This document shows, in pieces, positions 13,072 through 25,520 of a stretch of 64,000 nt of DNA (the stretch's first letter is position 1; each line of letters starts with the position of its first letter). Both the position numbers and the translations under genes were made by a program. A model generated the notes under the pieces. That model saw nothing but the letters and a program-made list of their open reading frames with translations. It made no database searches and had not been told where the DNA came from. This stretch comes from Archegozetes longisetosus (Eukaryota > Arthropoda > Arachnida > Sarcoptiformes > Trhypochthoniidae): the NCBI GenBank assembly GCA_018873245.2, contig JAEMBT020000004.1, positions 5,132,573-5,196,572 on the forward strand, written 5' to 3'.

Positions 13072-16023
13072 TCATGCCACGTAATGATACAAATTGGTAT
13101 TCTCTTTATCTCTTTCGAGATAATCGCGTTCAATAAGACTTTCGATTCGCTTTTTCAAGTCAGTTGGCTGTAAATGAAAATTAGAAAAATATTAAAATCA
13201 GTGCAAAATATTGAATAGAGAAAAGTTATGGATACCTTGACCGGGAATTTAAGTTGATCGTAGAGTTCCGTTAAGAGTAGATTATGTGTTAAAGTTTTTC
13301 TAGTTTTCATAATTCTGACGATCGCAGCATCGATTTGGTACTGACGATCTTGGAATACACGTTCCTGTGTTGTCGCCTGTTCTTCTTGCTATTAATCAGT
13401 TACATAATAAACATTAAGTGTCATTCATTCCATAAATTCATAAAATCTAATCAAAATTACCGTTTCTTTCAGCTGAATTTGATTGATTTTAATCCTGAAA
13501 AGTTTGTTCTTGAAATCACTATTATAAACAAACTTGTCGTCATCCATCACATCACGTCCTTTAGGAATCTTGGTTAGAACTCTGGCTTTACCACAGGCCA
13601 GAGATTGTAAAGTACGACGCAGTTCACTGTCTTCGATAGCAGTCGCCTGTCTTATCTCTTCCAGTGAACACTCATTACAATCATTGAACAATAATAAAAC
13701 TAATGCTTGAAACAATGAGACTTGAAGTTCTTTATTACCCTTCAAATTAGAAAATGGAAATCAAATTAGAATTGAAAATATTACTAGAATTATATGGATA
13801 CAAACCCCTGTAAAGCAAGCCTTAAGAACACAATGTCCCAAATTAGGTTGCCATTGAAGCTTTCTTCCACTATGTTTTCCGAGATAGAACTTTTTGAAAA
13901 TCTCCTGATACTGGACCATTTCAGTGGGCATATGAACTTCCATTGGCTGATAAGTGGGCCAATAGCCCATCGTCAATATGTTGACATTCATTTCAATAGA
14001 ACCACTGGGTTTGACATTATTAAGATATTGTTTAAATGCTAACATCAACTCTTTTGACAACTCCATATCTTTAAACATTCCTTCAAGTTTCGAAGTGAAA
14101 GCCGCGCCACACTCTTGTTTCAATTTGGAAAGCATTGATTTTTCTGCGTCAACAGAGGCTGACTTTCCGACTAATAGTCTTTTAGCCAAATCCTTTTTAT
14201 AGAAGGCCTCAAAAACATCTTTGCCGTGAATGAAGCGAAACAGAACCATAATTTTATCTAAAAGTTTCTCAAGCTCTTCTTCAGTGGCCTCTTTATTTCC
14301 AGCCCTCAATTTCGAGTCAACAAACTTGGCGATAAGTTCTGCCGGTTTGTTAGCGCGTTGGTTAATAAAATGCTCGAAGGCTTCCTTAAGTGAATTGGTA
14401 AACTTTTCATTTTTATTAAAGCATTGATTTGAAACGAGATCCATTTGATCCTTAAAATCGAGCAGTTCTTGAACCATAGTTTTATCTTTTTCAGGACTAG
14501 TAACTATTACTTTTCCCTTTTTCTTAATATATTGATTAAAATGAGAACACAATTCACCCAAACCTTCTTTGACACGAGCTAATAAATTGTACATTAATGA
14601 CAGATCACTGATTCGGTTGGCGTCCAACAACTGATCGAGTCCTTTCAATAAAATGTTGGACAAGTGTTCACTTATCAGTTGTTTTTCAACAGTTTGTATC
14701 AAAGGTTTTCTGGTAGAGTGATCCAAGTAATGGAGTAATCGTTCCCATTCTTCATTAAGTCTTTTGTCGACATGAGCCAAATAGGCCGGCACTTCCAACT
14801 CTTGCATCAGTCGTTGTCCTTCTGAAGCATACAACTGTTCAGTCGCTTCTAAGAAACGGATCTCAAACGCGTTTCGATAGATTTGCAAATCTGATAACAT
14901 TCGAAGTAAGCTTTTCAGAAGACCTCTGTCTACTGATTCACCGTTTCGTTCACTTTCTATTAGCTTTAGTAACCCGTCAGCTGTTCGCGTTTGCACTACA
15001 GAGTCATTGGTTATATGCTTTCGAAACATTTCTAACCCCATATCCCTTTAAAAGACAAAAATCAAATTCAAAGCATTAGAATTCAGATGAACTTTAATTC
15101 TATTATAAAGGATTGAAAAGCATTAAAATTCAAATACCAAATCGAAACAATGTGTGCTGTTTGCAGAACATATGTGCGATCAAGATACAAAAATATGCTG
15201 CGAATCATTATCTATGAATAAGATATAAATTTTTGAAATTAATAACTAATTTCAACAAAAGAAAAGTCAATACGAACCATTTGATCGCAATGTGATTGCC
15301 AGCAACTGTTCATCAGCTTGAGAAAAGACAAATGGTCTAGGTCATTATTCAAAAATTGCAGAATACAATTCTTAACATGTATTTCAACTAATGATTCCAA
15401 CTGTTTGTAGAGATCGGGTGCCATCTTATGAAAGCATAGGTTTCCGACCGCCTGATACAGTTCCTCGAGTGAAGTACTGACTGGTTCTGACTTTTGAATG
15501 GCAATCACTGCTTCTTTCAATCGATCCCATGTTTGAGTTGAATAATTTTCTGGTAACTTGGGCTTTTCTTTAGGGTTAAAGTTCAATTGAATAATGAGTT
15601 ATCTGAACAAAATCAGTGAAGATTGAAAAAGATTGGTGAAAAACTTACCGAAATTTTTAATAACTAATTTTTTTGCGGTTCCAGGTTTTGTATTACTACT
15701 AGCCAATTGTGCATTTTTGTTAACCCCATTGGGAGACACAGAGTAGCGATTATTCTGATTGTTATTCACAGCAATAGTGTTGTCACTCATCTTATTAATA
15801 CTTAAGTCGTGATCACTTTCTCCACTATCAATTCTTAGCCTTTTATTCACTCTATTATTATTATTATTATTAGTTAAATGCGCTTCGTTTACCCGCAATT
15901 GTATTCAAATTTATTGAGTTAGTCTTTTGATCACAATTATTATTAGTACTTTGCTGACTTATCTGAAGACTAACCGCAACTGATGTCTGAGAAGTCGATG
16001 GATTTTGACTCAATTGAGATGAC
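13072..16023 (-). CDS. CUL4: Cullin-4, scaffold of CRL4 ubiquitin ligases
   Basis: Scaffold that binds DDB1 through its N-terminus and RBX1 through its C-terminus to ubiquitinate replication and repair factors. Well-supported exons on the minus strand: 15898ish-15649, 15567-15278, 15211-15138, 15045-13806, 13739-13461, 13388-13236 and 13167-13072. Phases match throughout. Hallmarks are [60 protein letters not shown], the cullin core [20 protein letters not shown], and [12 protein letters not shown]. The neddylation segment RIMKTRKTL is in exon 13388-13236, and the winged-helix tail ends in YHYVA. The N-terminus is uncertain. An ATG at 16023 opens an S/N/Q-rich frame that reaches the next exon only through a very short intron (about 40 nt, donor near 15891). 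Starting instead at the in-frame ATG 15790 would still keep all conserved parts. Confidence 0.93.
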
Positions 16024-16680
16024 ATTCGAAGTCATTTGTAATTAAAAATATAGAATCGATATTTGCAATTTGTGTTATTAATAGTTTTTGTTACAATTAT
16101 TTAATCAGCCAATTAATACAATTCGTAAGTATTAGATTTAATTATTTAAATGTTTAACTAATTCATTTATTAGCAGTCGTTTTGTTTTGTTATTATTTTC
16201 TTCTTATTTCTATTCAAACAATACGAATGAATGGACTCTTCTTTTCTCATATAAATGTACTCTTAACGCAATTCAAACAAATTGATTAATCCATTGAATG
16301 AAAACAGTTGGCATGCAGCCCGGCCCCAAACTGTATAAGCAGTTTGGAAATTTTTATTCATTAACAAAAAGTTACAGTAGTCATATCGATGCGCGAACTT
16401 AACAAAAACGACGAAAACTTAAAATCAATTTCATCAAAATTCAAATCCATTCGAATTGTCATTTAGTTTTAAAATGAACACATATTAATATTAATATATT
16501 TTCTAAGCTTTTCCAACAGATATTTAACTAAAATTTTCATGAATCCAAGGAATTAGGCTATAAAATGATTTAAGTTATAAAAATTTGCACCAATTCCAAA
16601 AAATTATTTACATATTTATTGAAGAGCATTTAAACGATATTTAGTTATTTGTAATAATATATTAATAATAATAATAAAGA
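16024..16680. promoter_or_regulatory. Gap between divergent CUL4 and XPG, probable shared promoter region
   Basis: About 650 bp between two outward-facing genes, strongly AT-rich, with no ORF. It must hold the upstream control sequences of both; no specific element can be named. Confidence 0.35.
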
Positions 16681-19513
16681 ATGGGAGTAACAGGTCTTTG
16701 GAGTCTTGTGGACGGTGTTGGACATCCTGTCAATTTAGAGACACTTCACGACAAAGTACTCGCCATCGGTATAAACATTCGCTCTCAAACTGTTAATTGA
16801 TTTCTAATCAGTTTTGTCTATCTTTTTGCAAATCACAGATTTGTCCATTTGGATTAATCAATCCATAAAAGGGTTTCGCGACAGAGAGGGTCGAGTTTTA
16901 GACAACGCACACGTTTTGGGACTCTTTCATAGAATTTGCAAACTTTTATTTTATAAAATTAAACCCGTTTTCGTGTTCGATGGCAGTTGTCCTCAACTCA
17001 AAAAGCATACCATTGGACGAAGACATGAACAAAGATTGAAAGCAATCGATAGGTCACGCGAGGGATCAATTAAAATACTTCAGAACTATATTGCATCACA
17101 GCTTCAGACTTCTGTTGAAGAATTGCAAAATAGTGTCAGCTTGCCATCACTTAAGTCATCACTTGTTGATATTCCCAAAAATAAAAGTATGAAAATATAT
17201 GAAGAATTGGTTGATTTGCACCGTATGAAAGAAATCAGTGATGAAAGTGAGAGCGATAGTGAGCCTAATATTGCACATAGTTATAGAAATCTACAAAATC
17301 TTGACTCATTAGACGTTAGTTCTGATAGTTTTAAGAGTTTGCCACCAGATATACGCTATGAAATTCTAACTGAATTGAAGCAAAAGTATAAGGGATGGAG
17401 AAATACTGATCTTATGCCTCAAGAATCTAATGATTTTTCCCAATACCAAATGCAACGACTTCTAAAAAAGAGAGGTCTGCAGCAAAGTATCGAAGAAACA
17501 ATTCAACAATTGAACTCTCAACCATCAGATGATGTCATTAAAAGTTGGAATGAGAAAGATTTCTATGTTGACAGCCAGTCAAATGCCGGTCGACTTGTGT
17601 CTGATGAAAACACTCACTTTATTTTTATGAAAAAATCACAAACAATTAAGTCTGATACTTCTCTGATGGCTATTGACGAGCCAGAAAAACATGTAAACGA
17701 TGAAGATGATATCACTTTGAATTCTGATAAGCATTCAATATCTTCGTGTGATGAACATCCGATTGAGAGCTCATTGTTTACAAATTCTGAGTCTTGTGAT
17801 GAAAATGAAGTTAACAAAAATTTTCTAAGTCATACTCAAGAAGAGGAAATAAAAGGTGAAAGTTTAGATCAAATAGAGAATAAAGAACTTGTCAATTCAG
17901 TTACGCCACAAAAATCAATCGAAGTTTCTGTTGAAAGCCATGTCGAAGAACTCATCGAATCAAAAGTTGTAAGTAATAGTGTTCTTAATAAAACGACAAA
18001 AATTGAGGACTCCATAGAAGAATCAAAAGAGTCTAGTAATGAATTTACTAAAATAAAAACAGTAGAAGTAACCAGTGATACGAGTGATGATGACTTTGAA
18101 GAAGTTTGGCAGAAATCACCTGATTCTATCGATGATTTAATTACACATATTGACGTAAAAGACTTAGAAAAAATTATAGACAGCAAAAAAACTTCGAAGA
18201 AAGAAAAACAAGTCAATTTTGAAGAAAGTGCACTCAATCGATTTGAGACAACGAATAAAGATTTTGAAATAATCGAAGAAAAATCAACCGATGATAAAAC
18301 ACCTGAGGAAATGGTAGCAGAAGAATCTGAAGCCACTCAAACATCTTCAAATGTTTCACAAAGCAGTCCATTGAAATCTTATCCAACGAGTTCTCAATCA
18401 AATTCAACGTATAGAATATCTCGTGAGGAAGAACTAGAAACACGTCGTGAAGTGAACAAACAGAATAGATATGCCAATTATACAACAGATAAAATGATGA
18501 ACGATTGTCAGGAACTGCTGAGATTATTTGGTATTCCATTCATTGTAAGCCCAATGGAAGCTGAGGCTCAATGTGCTGCACTCGAAGAACTTGGTCTCAC
18601 TAATGGTACCATTACTGATGATAGCGATGCCTTGTTATTTGGCGCACAAACCGTTTACAAAAACTTTTTTACTTCGAGCAAGTACGTAGAACTCTATAAA
18701 TCAAAGGATATCGAAAGTCGTCTTGGTTTAAGTCGATCGTCAATGATCTGTATAGCAATGCTTTGCGGAAGTGATTATACTGATGGAGTAGACAGCGTCG
18801 GAGCCGTTACGGCCACTGAAATACTCAGTGAATTTTCTGGTGATGGTCTCAAACCTCTCATAGACTACAAGAAATGGTGGACTGCAAAACAAAATTCAAA
18901 AGATAAACGACCAGAAAATAAGATTAGAGCAAAATTGATGAAATTAAGGTTGCCCGAGGCCTTTCCTAATGAAGTCATATTTAATGCTTATACAAATCCA
19001 ACGGTTGACACATCGAAAGAACAGTTTTCATGGGGAATGCCACGATTGGATGAACTCAGAAGATATGCTTTAGATAAATTTGGCTGGCCTTACAATAAAT
19101 CAGATCAAATTCTTTTACCTGTCATGAAGAAAGTCAATGAGAAACAAGTAATAATTACATACTTACTTTAAATGCAATTTGATTTTTATCATTTATTTTC
19201 TTTATTATTTTAGACTCAGATGACAATTGATAACTTTTTCAAAGTTCAAGTACAACCGAAAGACACAGCAGTTCTCAGCAAAAGATTAAACAAGGCTCTC
19301 GATAAATTACGAGGAGTTGAGTCACAACCAGAGTCGAGTTCCAGCAAAAGTTGTTCATTAGGAATCTTGAGCCAGAAAGTGAAGAATCAAAGGAAAAAAC
19401 GTGCGCCAAAGGCAGATCAAAATATAGGAAAGGGTAAAAGACCTAAAGGAAGGAACTCCTCTAATTCTAGGCCTCAAGTTGTCAATTTGTCAGAAAGCAG
19501 TGAATCAGATTGA
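16681..19513 (+). CDS. ERCC5: XPG/ERCC5-type structure-specific endonuclease (Rad2)
   Basis: Makes the 3' incision in nucleotide excision repair. Exons 16681-16768, 16839-19147 and 19214-19513 give 898 residues. The XPG N region opens with MGVTGLWSLVDGVGHPV and runs to FVFDGSCPQLKKHT near residue 95. A long Ser/Glu/Asp-rich spacer (about 100-570) follows; its acidic SDTSDDDFEEV patch fits the TFIIH-binding part of the family. The XPG I region starts near 594, with PMEAEAQCA (acidic residues about 603) and TDDSDALLFG near 623. The helix-hairpin-helix CGSDYTDGVDSVG is near 673. The last exon begins with QMTIDNFF, a PCNA-interacting PIP box, and ends in basic nuclear-localisation sequence. It is shorter than the human protein (about 1186), mostly in the spacer. 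Catalytic carboxylates look intact. AATAAA lies at 19605-19610. Confidence 0.95.
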
Positions 19514-20021
19514 TTTTTTAAATTTATAAATTTATATAACTGTATATACCTTTGAATTTTAATCAAGTTGATATACAATTTTCAAATTCTAATTCATTTG
19601 TCTAAATAAATCTTCTCAATGATTGTTAGAGATTTTTGGTCTGTAATAAATTAATTCCAAATTTAATTTAATTATTGAGTCTTGTATCAATTTCTGGTAA
19701 AACGATTACCTGCAGATCATAGAAAGAATTAATTAATTTTATCGAACCTCAGATTGAAAGCGAAATATCGCAGAAACATAAGTAGAATGAAATTAAAATG
19801 AAATAATCAGTAGTAAGCTCGAGAGAAACCGCATCAAATCGAGATAAATAGTAGTTATTATTTGAATTAATAAGACTAAATTTTAAATGAAAACCATAAG
19901 ATTTTTAACAGCTATTAACACATCTTTACTGAAATAAATTCTAGAATACAGTTATTGATTGAAATTAAGATAGTTGACTGGAAAATAACATAAGTTTAAT
20001 TAATTTCGAAATCTTAAGCAC
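19514..20021. other. Spacer between convergent XPG and COX5B
   Basis: About 500 bp of AT-rich sequence holding both 3' UTRs, with one AATAAA on the plus strand at 19605. Nothing else supportable. Confidence 0.5.
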
Positions 20022-20593
20022 TCATTTAGCGTCAAGATCTTCCCAGAACTTTCTGGCAGGAACAGCTTTGAACCAATGGCCACATTCGCAACGTTTAGCT
20101 TCTCCCAAATGGATCCACATATAATTCAATTGAGTGGCATCTTCTTCACAAAGACATCCCATGAACCGTTTATCTTCGAAAGTGGGCACCAAATTTGGAT
20201 TTTCTGTAAATCAATTGAAACTTTGTTATGAATAAATGATTGATTGATTAGTTGGCAATACTAAAGAAAAGATAAATTGGTGGAAAATGTTGAAATAGAG
20301 ATTTAAAAGATATTTAAAGATGATGAGTGACCTTTAGTTCCTGGACCTCTTCTTCTTGGTTTGAGACAAAAGGGATCTTCGATTCCCTTTTCTTCAGCAA
20401 GAAGAAGCAATTTTTCGAGTCCAGTAGCGTGTTCGGTAGGATGAGGTAGCTTGGCCTCTTCATCTTTTCCAGAAGCAAATTGTCGCTTAGGTTCAATCGA
20501 TTGTTTGGTTAAAATCGGCAGAAGTTGATTGCTTCTCATCAATGCATTATTGCATCGAATTGGTTGCGATAGTAGTCTAATTAATTGGGCCAT
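20022..20593 (-). CDS. COX5B: Cytochrome c oxidase subunit 5B, mitochondrial
   Basis: Zinc-binding nuclear-encoded subunit on the matrix side of respiratory complex IV. Two exons, 20593-20332 and 20203-20022, joined in phase 1, give about 147 residues. The N-terminus (MAQLIRLLSQPIRCNNALM) is basic and amphipathic with no acidic residues, as expected of a mitochondrial presequence. TGLEKLLLLAEEKGIEDPF follows, then the C-terminal domain: NPNLVPTFEDKRFMGCLCEE and the zinc ligands in GCLC and CECGHW. The donor of intron 1 (gtcact) is non-consensus after GT, but the join restores the conserved GTKENPNLVP. The first in-frame ATG is 20593; a longer frame to 20608 would need a TTG start. Confidence 0.93.
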
Positions 20594-21189
20594 TAAAGAG
20601 TATATCAATTATCTATTAACCTCTCAATTAATTGATTTAATTTATATTAATATTTATTTGTTTAGAAGTTGCTCCAAAGGTTAATAAGAATATAACTTTA
20701 TATAGTGTTGAAATGGATTGCGATGTGTCTGAAACACAGCTGTGAACGAATCAGTTCAGTTAAAACAAATTTCCGTTTACAACACTCTCTATTATATTAT
20801 GGGTTTGTATTCCATCGACACTTTATAAACATTGAGATAAGGTTTTTGCAATTCAATCGTAAGATAGCGCTATTGCAGTTAAACACAACTCGTAACTAAC
20901 TGGACGTCATTTATGTAAATTAAATATAATACACATTTTGCTGAATCACTTGAAAATTGAAACTTCAATCTAATTGTGACTAAAGTTGTTTTATTACAGA
21001 GTAATTGATTTGAAATAAATTGGTGATTAATTCAAAAAAATTGAGGTAACAATTAGTTGATTAAATGTTATCTGAAAGATAATATAAATGACAAATAGGT
21101 CTGGATGACAGTCAAATCGGAGCGATGACAAAGAACTGGTTATTTTGAAATAATGATTTTTGATGTGTTTATTAATAGGAACAGAACAA
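20594..21189. promoter_or_regulatory. Gap between divergent COX5B and PSMB2
   Basis: About 600 bp, AT-rich. It holds the upstream sequences of both genes. A possible intron acceptor (ttattaatag, ending 21178) just before the PSMB2 ATG suggests a spliced 5' leader. The 64-residue frame at 20705-20899 resembles no known protein. Confidence 0.35.
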
Positions 21190-21852
21190 ATGGAAGGAGT
21201 AATTGGTATTCAATTCGATGACTTCGTGCTGCTGGCAGCAGACAGGACGAACGTCTTTTCTATAATCGTAATAAAGAATAATGAAAACAAGTTGTACCAA
21301 TTGAGTGACCACTTATTGATGGGAGTTTGTGGTGAAGCAGGAGATACAGTACAGTTTGCGGAATTCATTGAGAAGAACATTCAATTATACAAAATGCGAA
21401 ATGGGTTTGAATTGTCGCCGTCGTCTGCGGCCACATTCATTCAGCGAAATCTAGCTGATTATCTGCGAAGTCGTACCCCGTATATGGTTAACTTGCTTCT
21501 AGCTGGTGTTGACACCATCAATAACAAACCCGAACTCCATTACATGGACTACTTGGCCACTAGTGCTCAAGTGCCGTACGGAATGCACGGATACGGCAGT
21601 TTCTTCGCGATGAGCATTCTCGACAAGTACTACAAAAGCAACTCCACTGTCGAGGAAGGCGTTGAACTGCTTCGCAAATGCATTCATGAGGTTCAGAAAC
21701 GACTTGTTATTAATTTGCCGGCTTTTAAAGTAAGTATTGTTGACAAAGACGGCGTCCGAGATCTTAAAGATATTGTGATCGACCCAAAAGCTATCGGTTT
21801 GGATCCAACACCTTCACCAATATACGAAAAGTCCGTTCCTATGGCTCATTGA
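21190..21852 (+). CDS. PSMB2: Proteasome subunit beta type-2 (beta-4)
   Basis: Structural, non-catalytic beta subunit of the 20S proteasome. A single exon gives 220 residues (human 201; the extra length is a short C-terminal extension and some loop residues). It begins MEGVIGIQFDDFVLLAADR, matching family residue 1, so the ATG at 21190 is preferred over the open frame from 21160, which is probably intron or leader. It has no N-terminal threonine nucleophile after a propeptide, as expected of this subunit. Conserved blocks are GEAGDTVQFAEFIEKN, YKMRNGFELSP, NLADYLRSRTPY, VNLLLAG, YMDYLA and HGYGSFFAMSILDKYY. The polyadenylation signal AATAAA at 21909-21914 lies 57 nt past the stop. Confidence 0.95.
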   Translation: MEGVIGIQFDDFVLLAADRTNVFSIIVIKNNENKLYQLSDHLLMGVCGEAGDTVQFAEFIEKNIQLYKMRNGFELSPSSAATFIQRNLADYLRSRTPYMVNLLLAGVDTINNKPELHYMDYLATSAQVPYGMHGYGSFFAMSILDKYYKSNSTVEEGVELLRKCIHEVQKRLVINLPAFKVSIVDKDGVRDLKDIVIDPKAIGLDPTPSPIYEKSVPMAH

Positions 21853-24309
21853 TTTATTTAAGGCTAATTAAACCATTTCTTTTCTATATCTATTATCTTT
21901 ATTCTTAAAATAAATTTTTAATTGAATGAGAAATATGTGCTTCTGAGTCATATGATTCCTATCATTTATTAGTTGAAAAGTCGAATTGAATCTTGATTTT
22001 TAAGTAAATCGTGATTTGTATACAGAATACTAGTACTGGTAAGTGTTTATATCTTTAGGTCTTTCTCGCATTCAATTCCGTAGTTGTTTAACTATTTAGC
22101 AGTAGAATTATTGAATCAGATACAGATATTCGAAAGCTATCTAATTTGAGCTGAACCATTCACAACGTTAAATAAAGATGTTTTTGAAAATAGAAAAACC
22201 TAAAGTTATGAGAGGAAGAAAAACTAGGATTAAGTTTTGATGAAAATTGATTACATAAAGTCTTAGTAAAGAATTGGAATAAGATTTTAAAATGAAAGAT
22301 TAAAGTTTTCAGAATGACAAATCATTTAATGCTTTTATCGTGTTTTGGCTGAAGTCAACTTTTAGAAAAGGCTTACGTATAAAAACTTAATTTTGAAAAA
22401 CGCATTTTTCTGATCATAGCCTTCAAGTGTTCATTAATCATAAAAGAGGGTATTTTTTGATTTAACCATCTCTTATAAACTGTTCAAATGATTGTGATTA
22501 TGAGCTGTGAAAATAATTAATAACAAAGTATCAGATAAGATGTATGTTACATAAAAGTTGGCATAAACACAACCAAAGACTAGATATGTTAATGATTGTA
22601 AGTTTGTTTAAATACCTAACATAAACAATGCATAACAAATAAGAGTTTAGATTTACAATTCTTACACTTTAAATACTGATGGGTTTTATGTTTAAAAATA
22701 CTTGTTTCAAATCTGGCCAACGATCTTAAGTACATCAATATATTCTAAGAAGTATTTCTAGTCTTTACGCCAACTAAAGGCTTTCAATTAACATTATTGA
22801 TGAAACTGATACGTTGATAGCTTGCACACTCTTCAAATACTTTCCAACTCCTGAAACATTTGCTAAAATGTATTTCTCTTAAAACTTGGCTTTAGATTTA
22901 TTTTTCATACTCGATACTTAACCCACTCTAAAAGATGCATAGCTACCAGAAAAGCAGTTGTCTTTCCTCTCTTGTGCATTAATTTTAACTTAATTTTTTC
23001 ATTGCATTGTCTGTTAGATCCAATTATGAAGAATTACATTTGATATTACTTCAATTATTATGGTCTGGTAGCAATGTTGACATAACAAAGACATAATTTC
23101 TCGTTGCTATGCACGATTTTAAAGTAATTAAATACACTTAAATGACGTGAGAAAAAATCTAAATTGACGAAAATAAACTCATAAGTAGCTATCAAATAAT
23201 TATGATTAGCTACTCAGATATAAAACTAGTAAATCTCATAAAGGACTGAATACATATGTGAAGTTGACAAAGAATGTGTGTATTTTGGCATTGGCTGGAG
23301 TTTAATATCTTAAAAATCGGTAATAAAAAATGAGAGCTGTCAAAGGCTTGATTCTGGATCATAAATCAAGTTTATAATGAAGCTTTAGGTTTAAGAGAAA
23401 TATTAACCTATAATTTATGACTTGCGAAAGTTAATTAAGCAATGCCTCCACTCGTACTTGTATCATCCTTATTGATTCTAATATTGTAGTCTTACTTCAA
23501 AAATCATATACTTGTTTGTTGAGATAAGACCAACATTTTTTTCAAATACTCTCATTATTGGTTTCAAATTATTAATCAAGTTTGTTGCTCAATGTCCTAT
23601 CAATGAACTTAAGTTTATTCAAATCTAAAACGTGTAAAAAATATGAAAAATATATTTTTTTACAATAGCTAAAGCTATAAATTGATAAAACATTTGAAAG
23701 TTATCGACTGAATTTCTTTCAGATCAGAGCGGCGTTTGAAAGCAGATCAAATTTGAATTTATTATGTGATAGCTGTCAACTATGAAGCTTGAAAAGATAT
23801 TTACATGCTTGCAGAGTTGACAAATCTTGAGCTATTTTAAACTGAAGGCTATATAGATTCGCATTTGGTAAGAAATATAAAAACTGATTGACAATTTCGC
23901 TCTTTCATCTCATTTCTTTATTAGATTTTATGGAATAGTCAGTCTTTCAGATAATCTAATAACGATTTTTTCAGTTCAATATTTGAGCTTTGATTTCTAT
24001 GTCATCTGTAAGATGAGAAACTAATTTTAAGATTTCAAATCTGATCGATTGTATTAAAACTAGTTTGAATGATAGGTCGAGATATAGAATGAAACATAAT
24101 AAGATCACTCGAGTGTGAAATTTGCCATCAATGTGAAAATGAAGGAACAGCTTAAGAGTAGAAAGAGAGATAGAAGAAGATGCATATGATTGTGTTTGTC
24201 AGTATATAACAGATAAATTTAGATTATCTTATATATAAGGAAACGCATCGATGCTGTTGCCTTCATATCTAAATATTTATTTTGGTTTCGCATACAAATC
24301 ATTATAATG

Positions 24310-24343
24310 CAAACTATTTATTCATTCAAACTATTTATTCATT
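24310..24343. repeat. Two-copy 17-bp tandem repeat
   Basis: Unit CAAACTATTTATTCATT repeated twice without change. A short direct duplication with no evident function. Confidence 0.7.
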
Positions 24344-25461
24344 CACAAAATTCAGTTCAAAACTGATACATTCGATTAACTCAATTAGATTTCTGATGAA
24401 GAACAAAGAGATGAAAAAGTGACAACAGATGAGTTAAGTGTACGATCAATATTGGTTGGAATGGTTAAAAATGATGAATTGTATGAAATTTGAATTGACA
24501 TCTGGATAACATACTTTACAAGAGCTCTCTTCAACACTATTCTATCGATTGGGAGCATGTGTTTCCAGAAACTATTTCTAAGTCTAGTCCTTTTTTGACG
24601 CGTACAACTAAATCTCTTTTTCATAAGTGATTGTATTTTCACATTGGATACAATCGGCAAATCATTTAAAGCATATCTTGCTTTTTGTATGGTATGGTTT
24701 AAGTTGGTTGGGAAAGCGTTCATAAAACTATATTATTTAAAAGATAGCTATCATTTTAAAAACATTCGATTCAATCAAAGGATGTAATTATTTGGGAAGA
24801 AAACTTTCAAGTGTTTAAGTTTTAGTTTTATTGCACTTTTAAACATTACTATCATTTAAATGAATTGAATTGAGTGTTTAGAAAAAACAACTTTTGGCTT
24901 ATTTTTACAACTCTAATAAATGCTAATTTCGGGAATGTCTATAGAAATGAAAGAAATGGGTATAGAATTGAAACAATTTTAGGAACAATACCTTTATCTT
25001 GTACGTAATCAGAGAAACCGTTTAGAGATTTATGATCCACTTTACCCTATATTGTGCCTCAAACGTCTTTCCATCCATATAACACAACTTTAAAACTCCT
25101 TTTTTAACTACTATCACACAAACTTCGATCAACACTAAAATACAACAAAAAACTCAATTATTTCATTGCTTTCAACTTTAGTTCACCTAAAATGTGGTTC
25201 ACTTTTGTTGGTTTGAGTTTAATTGAAAATGAATGAACACACAAATTGAGAGTTTGGGTAATTGAAAATTATGACTAATTGATTTTATTTTAACATCAAA
25301 ATATTATTTATTACATTTGAAGAACCAAATTGTTAAATACAAGTCTTTACAGCAACAATTAGAGGAAAAATTTCACTTACAATTACAAATTCAAATATTA
25401 ATCTAAAATTTGACGAAATTTAGTAGTCATTCAATTGGAACAATATTAAAAATTTGATTCA

Positions 25462-25470
<9 letters not shown>

Positions 25471-25518
<48 letters not shown>
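25471..25518. repeat. (GA)n microsatellite
   Basis: Uninterrupted GA dinucleotide repeat of about 24 units. Likely length-variable between individuals. GA tracts can bind GAGA-type factors in arthropods, but nothing here shows that. Confidence 0.9.

Positions 25519-25520
<2 letters not shown>

Noticed and set aside
17869-18336. Minus-strand 155-residue Ser/Phe-rich frame
   Set aside because: It is antisense to the acidic spacer of XPG; repetitive acidic codons create open frames on the other strand.
24385-24723. Minus-strand 112-residue open frame in the spacer before the glypican
   Set aside because: No recognisable domain or neighbouring exon. A frame this long is about what chance gives once per window of this size and composition.
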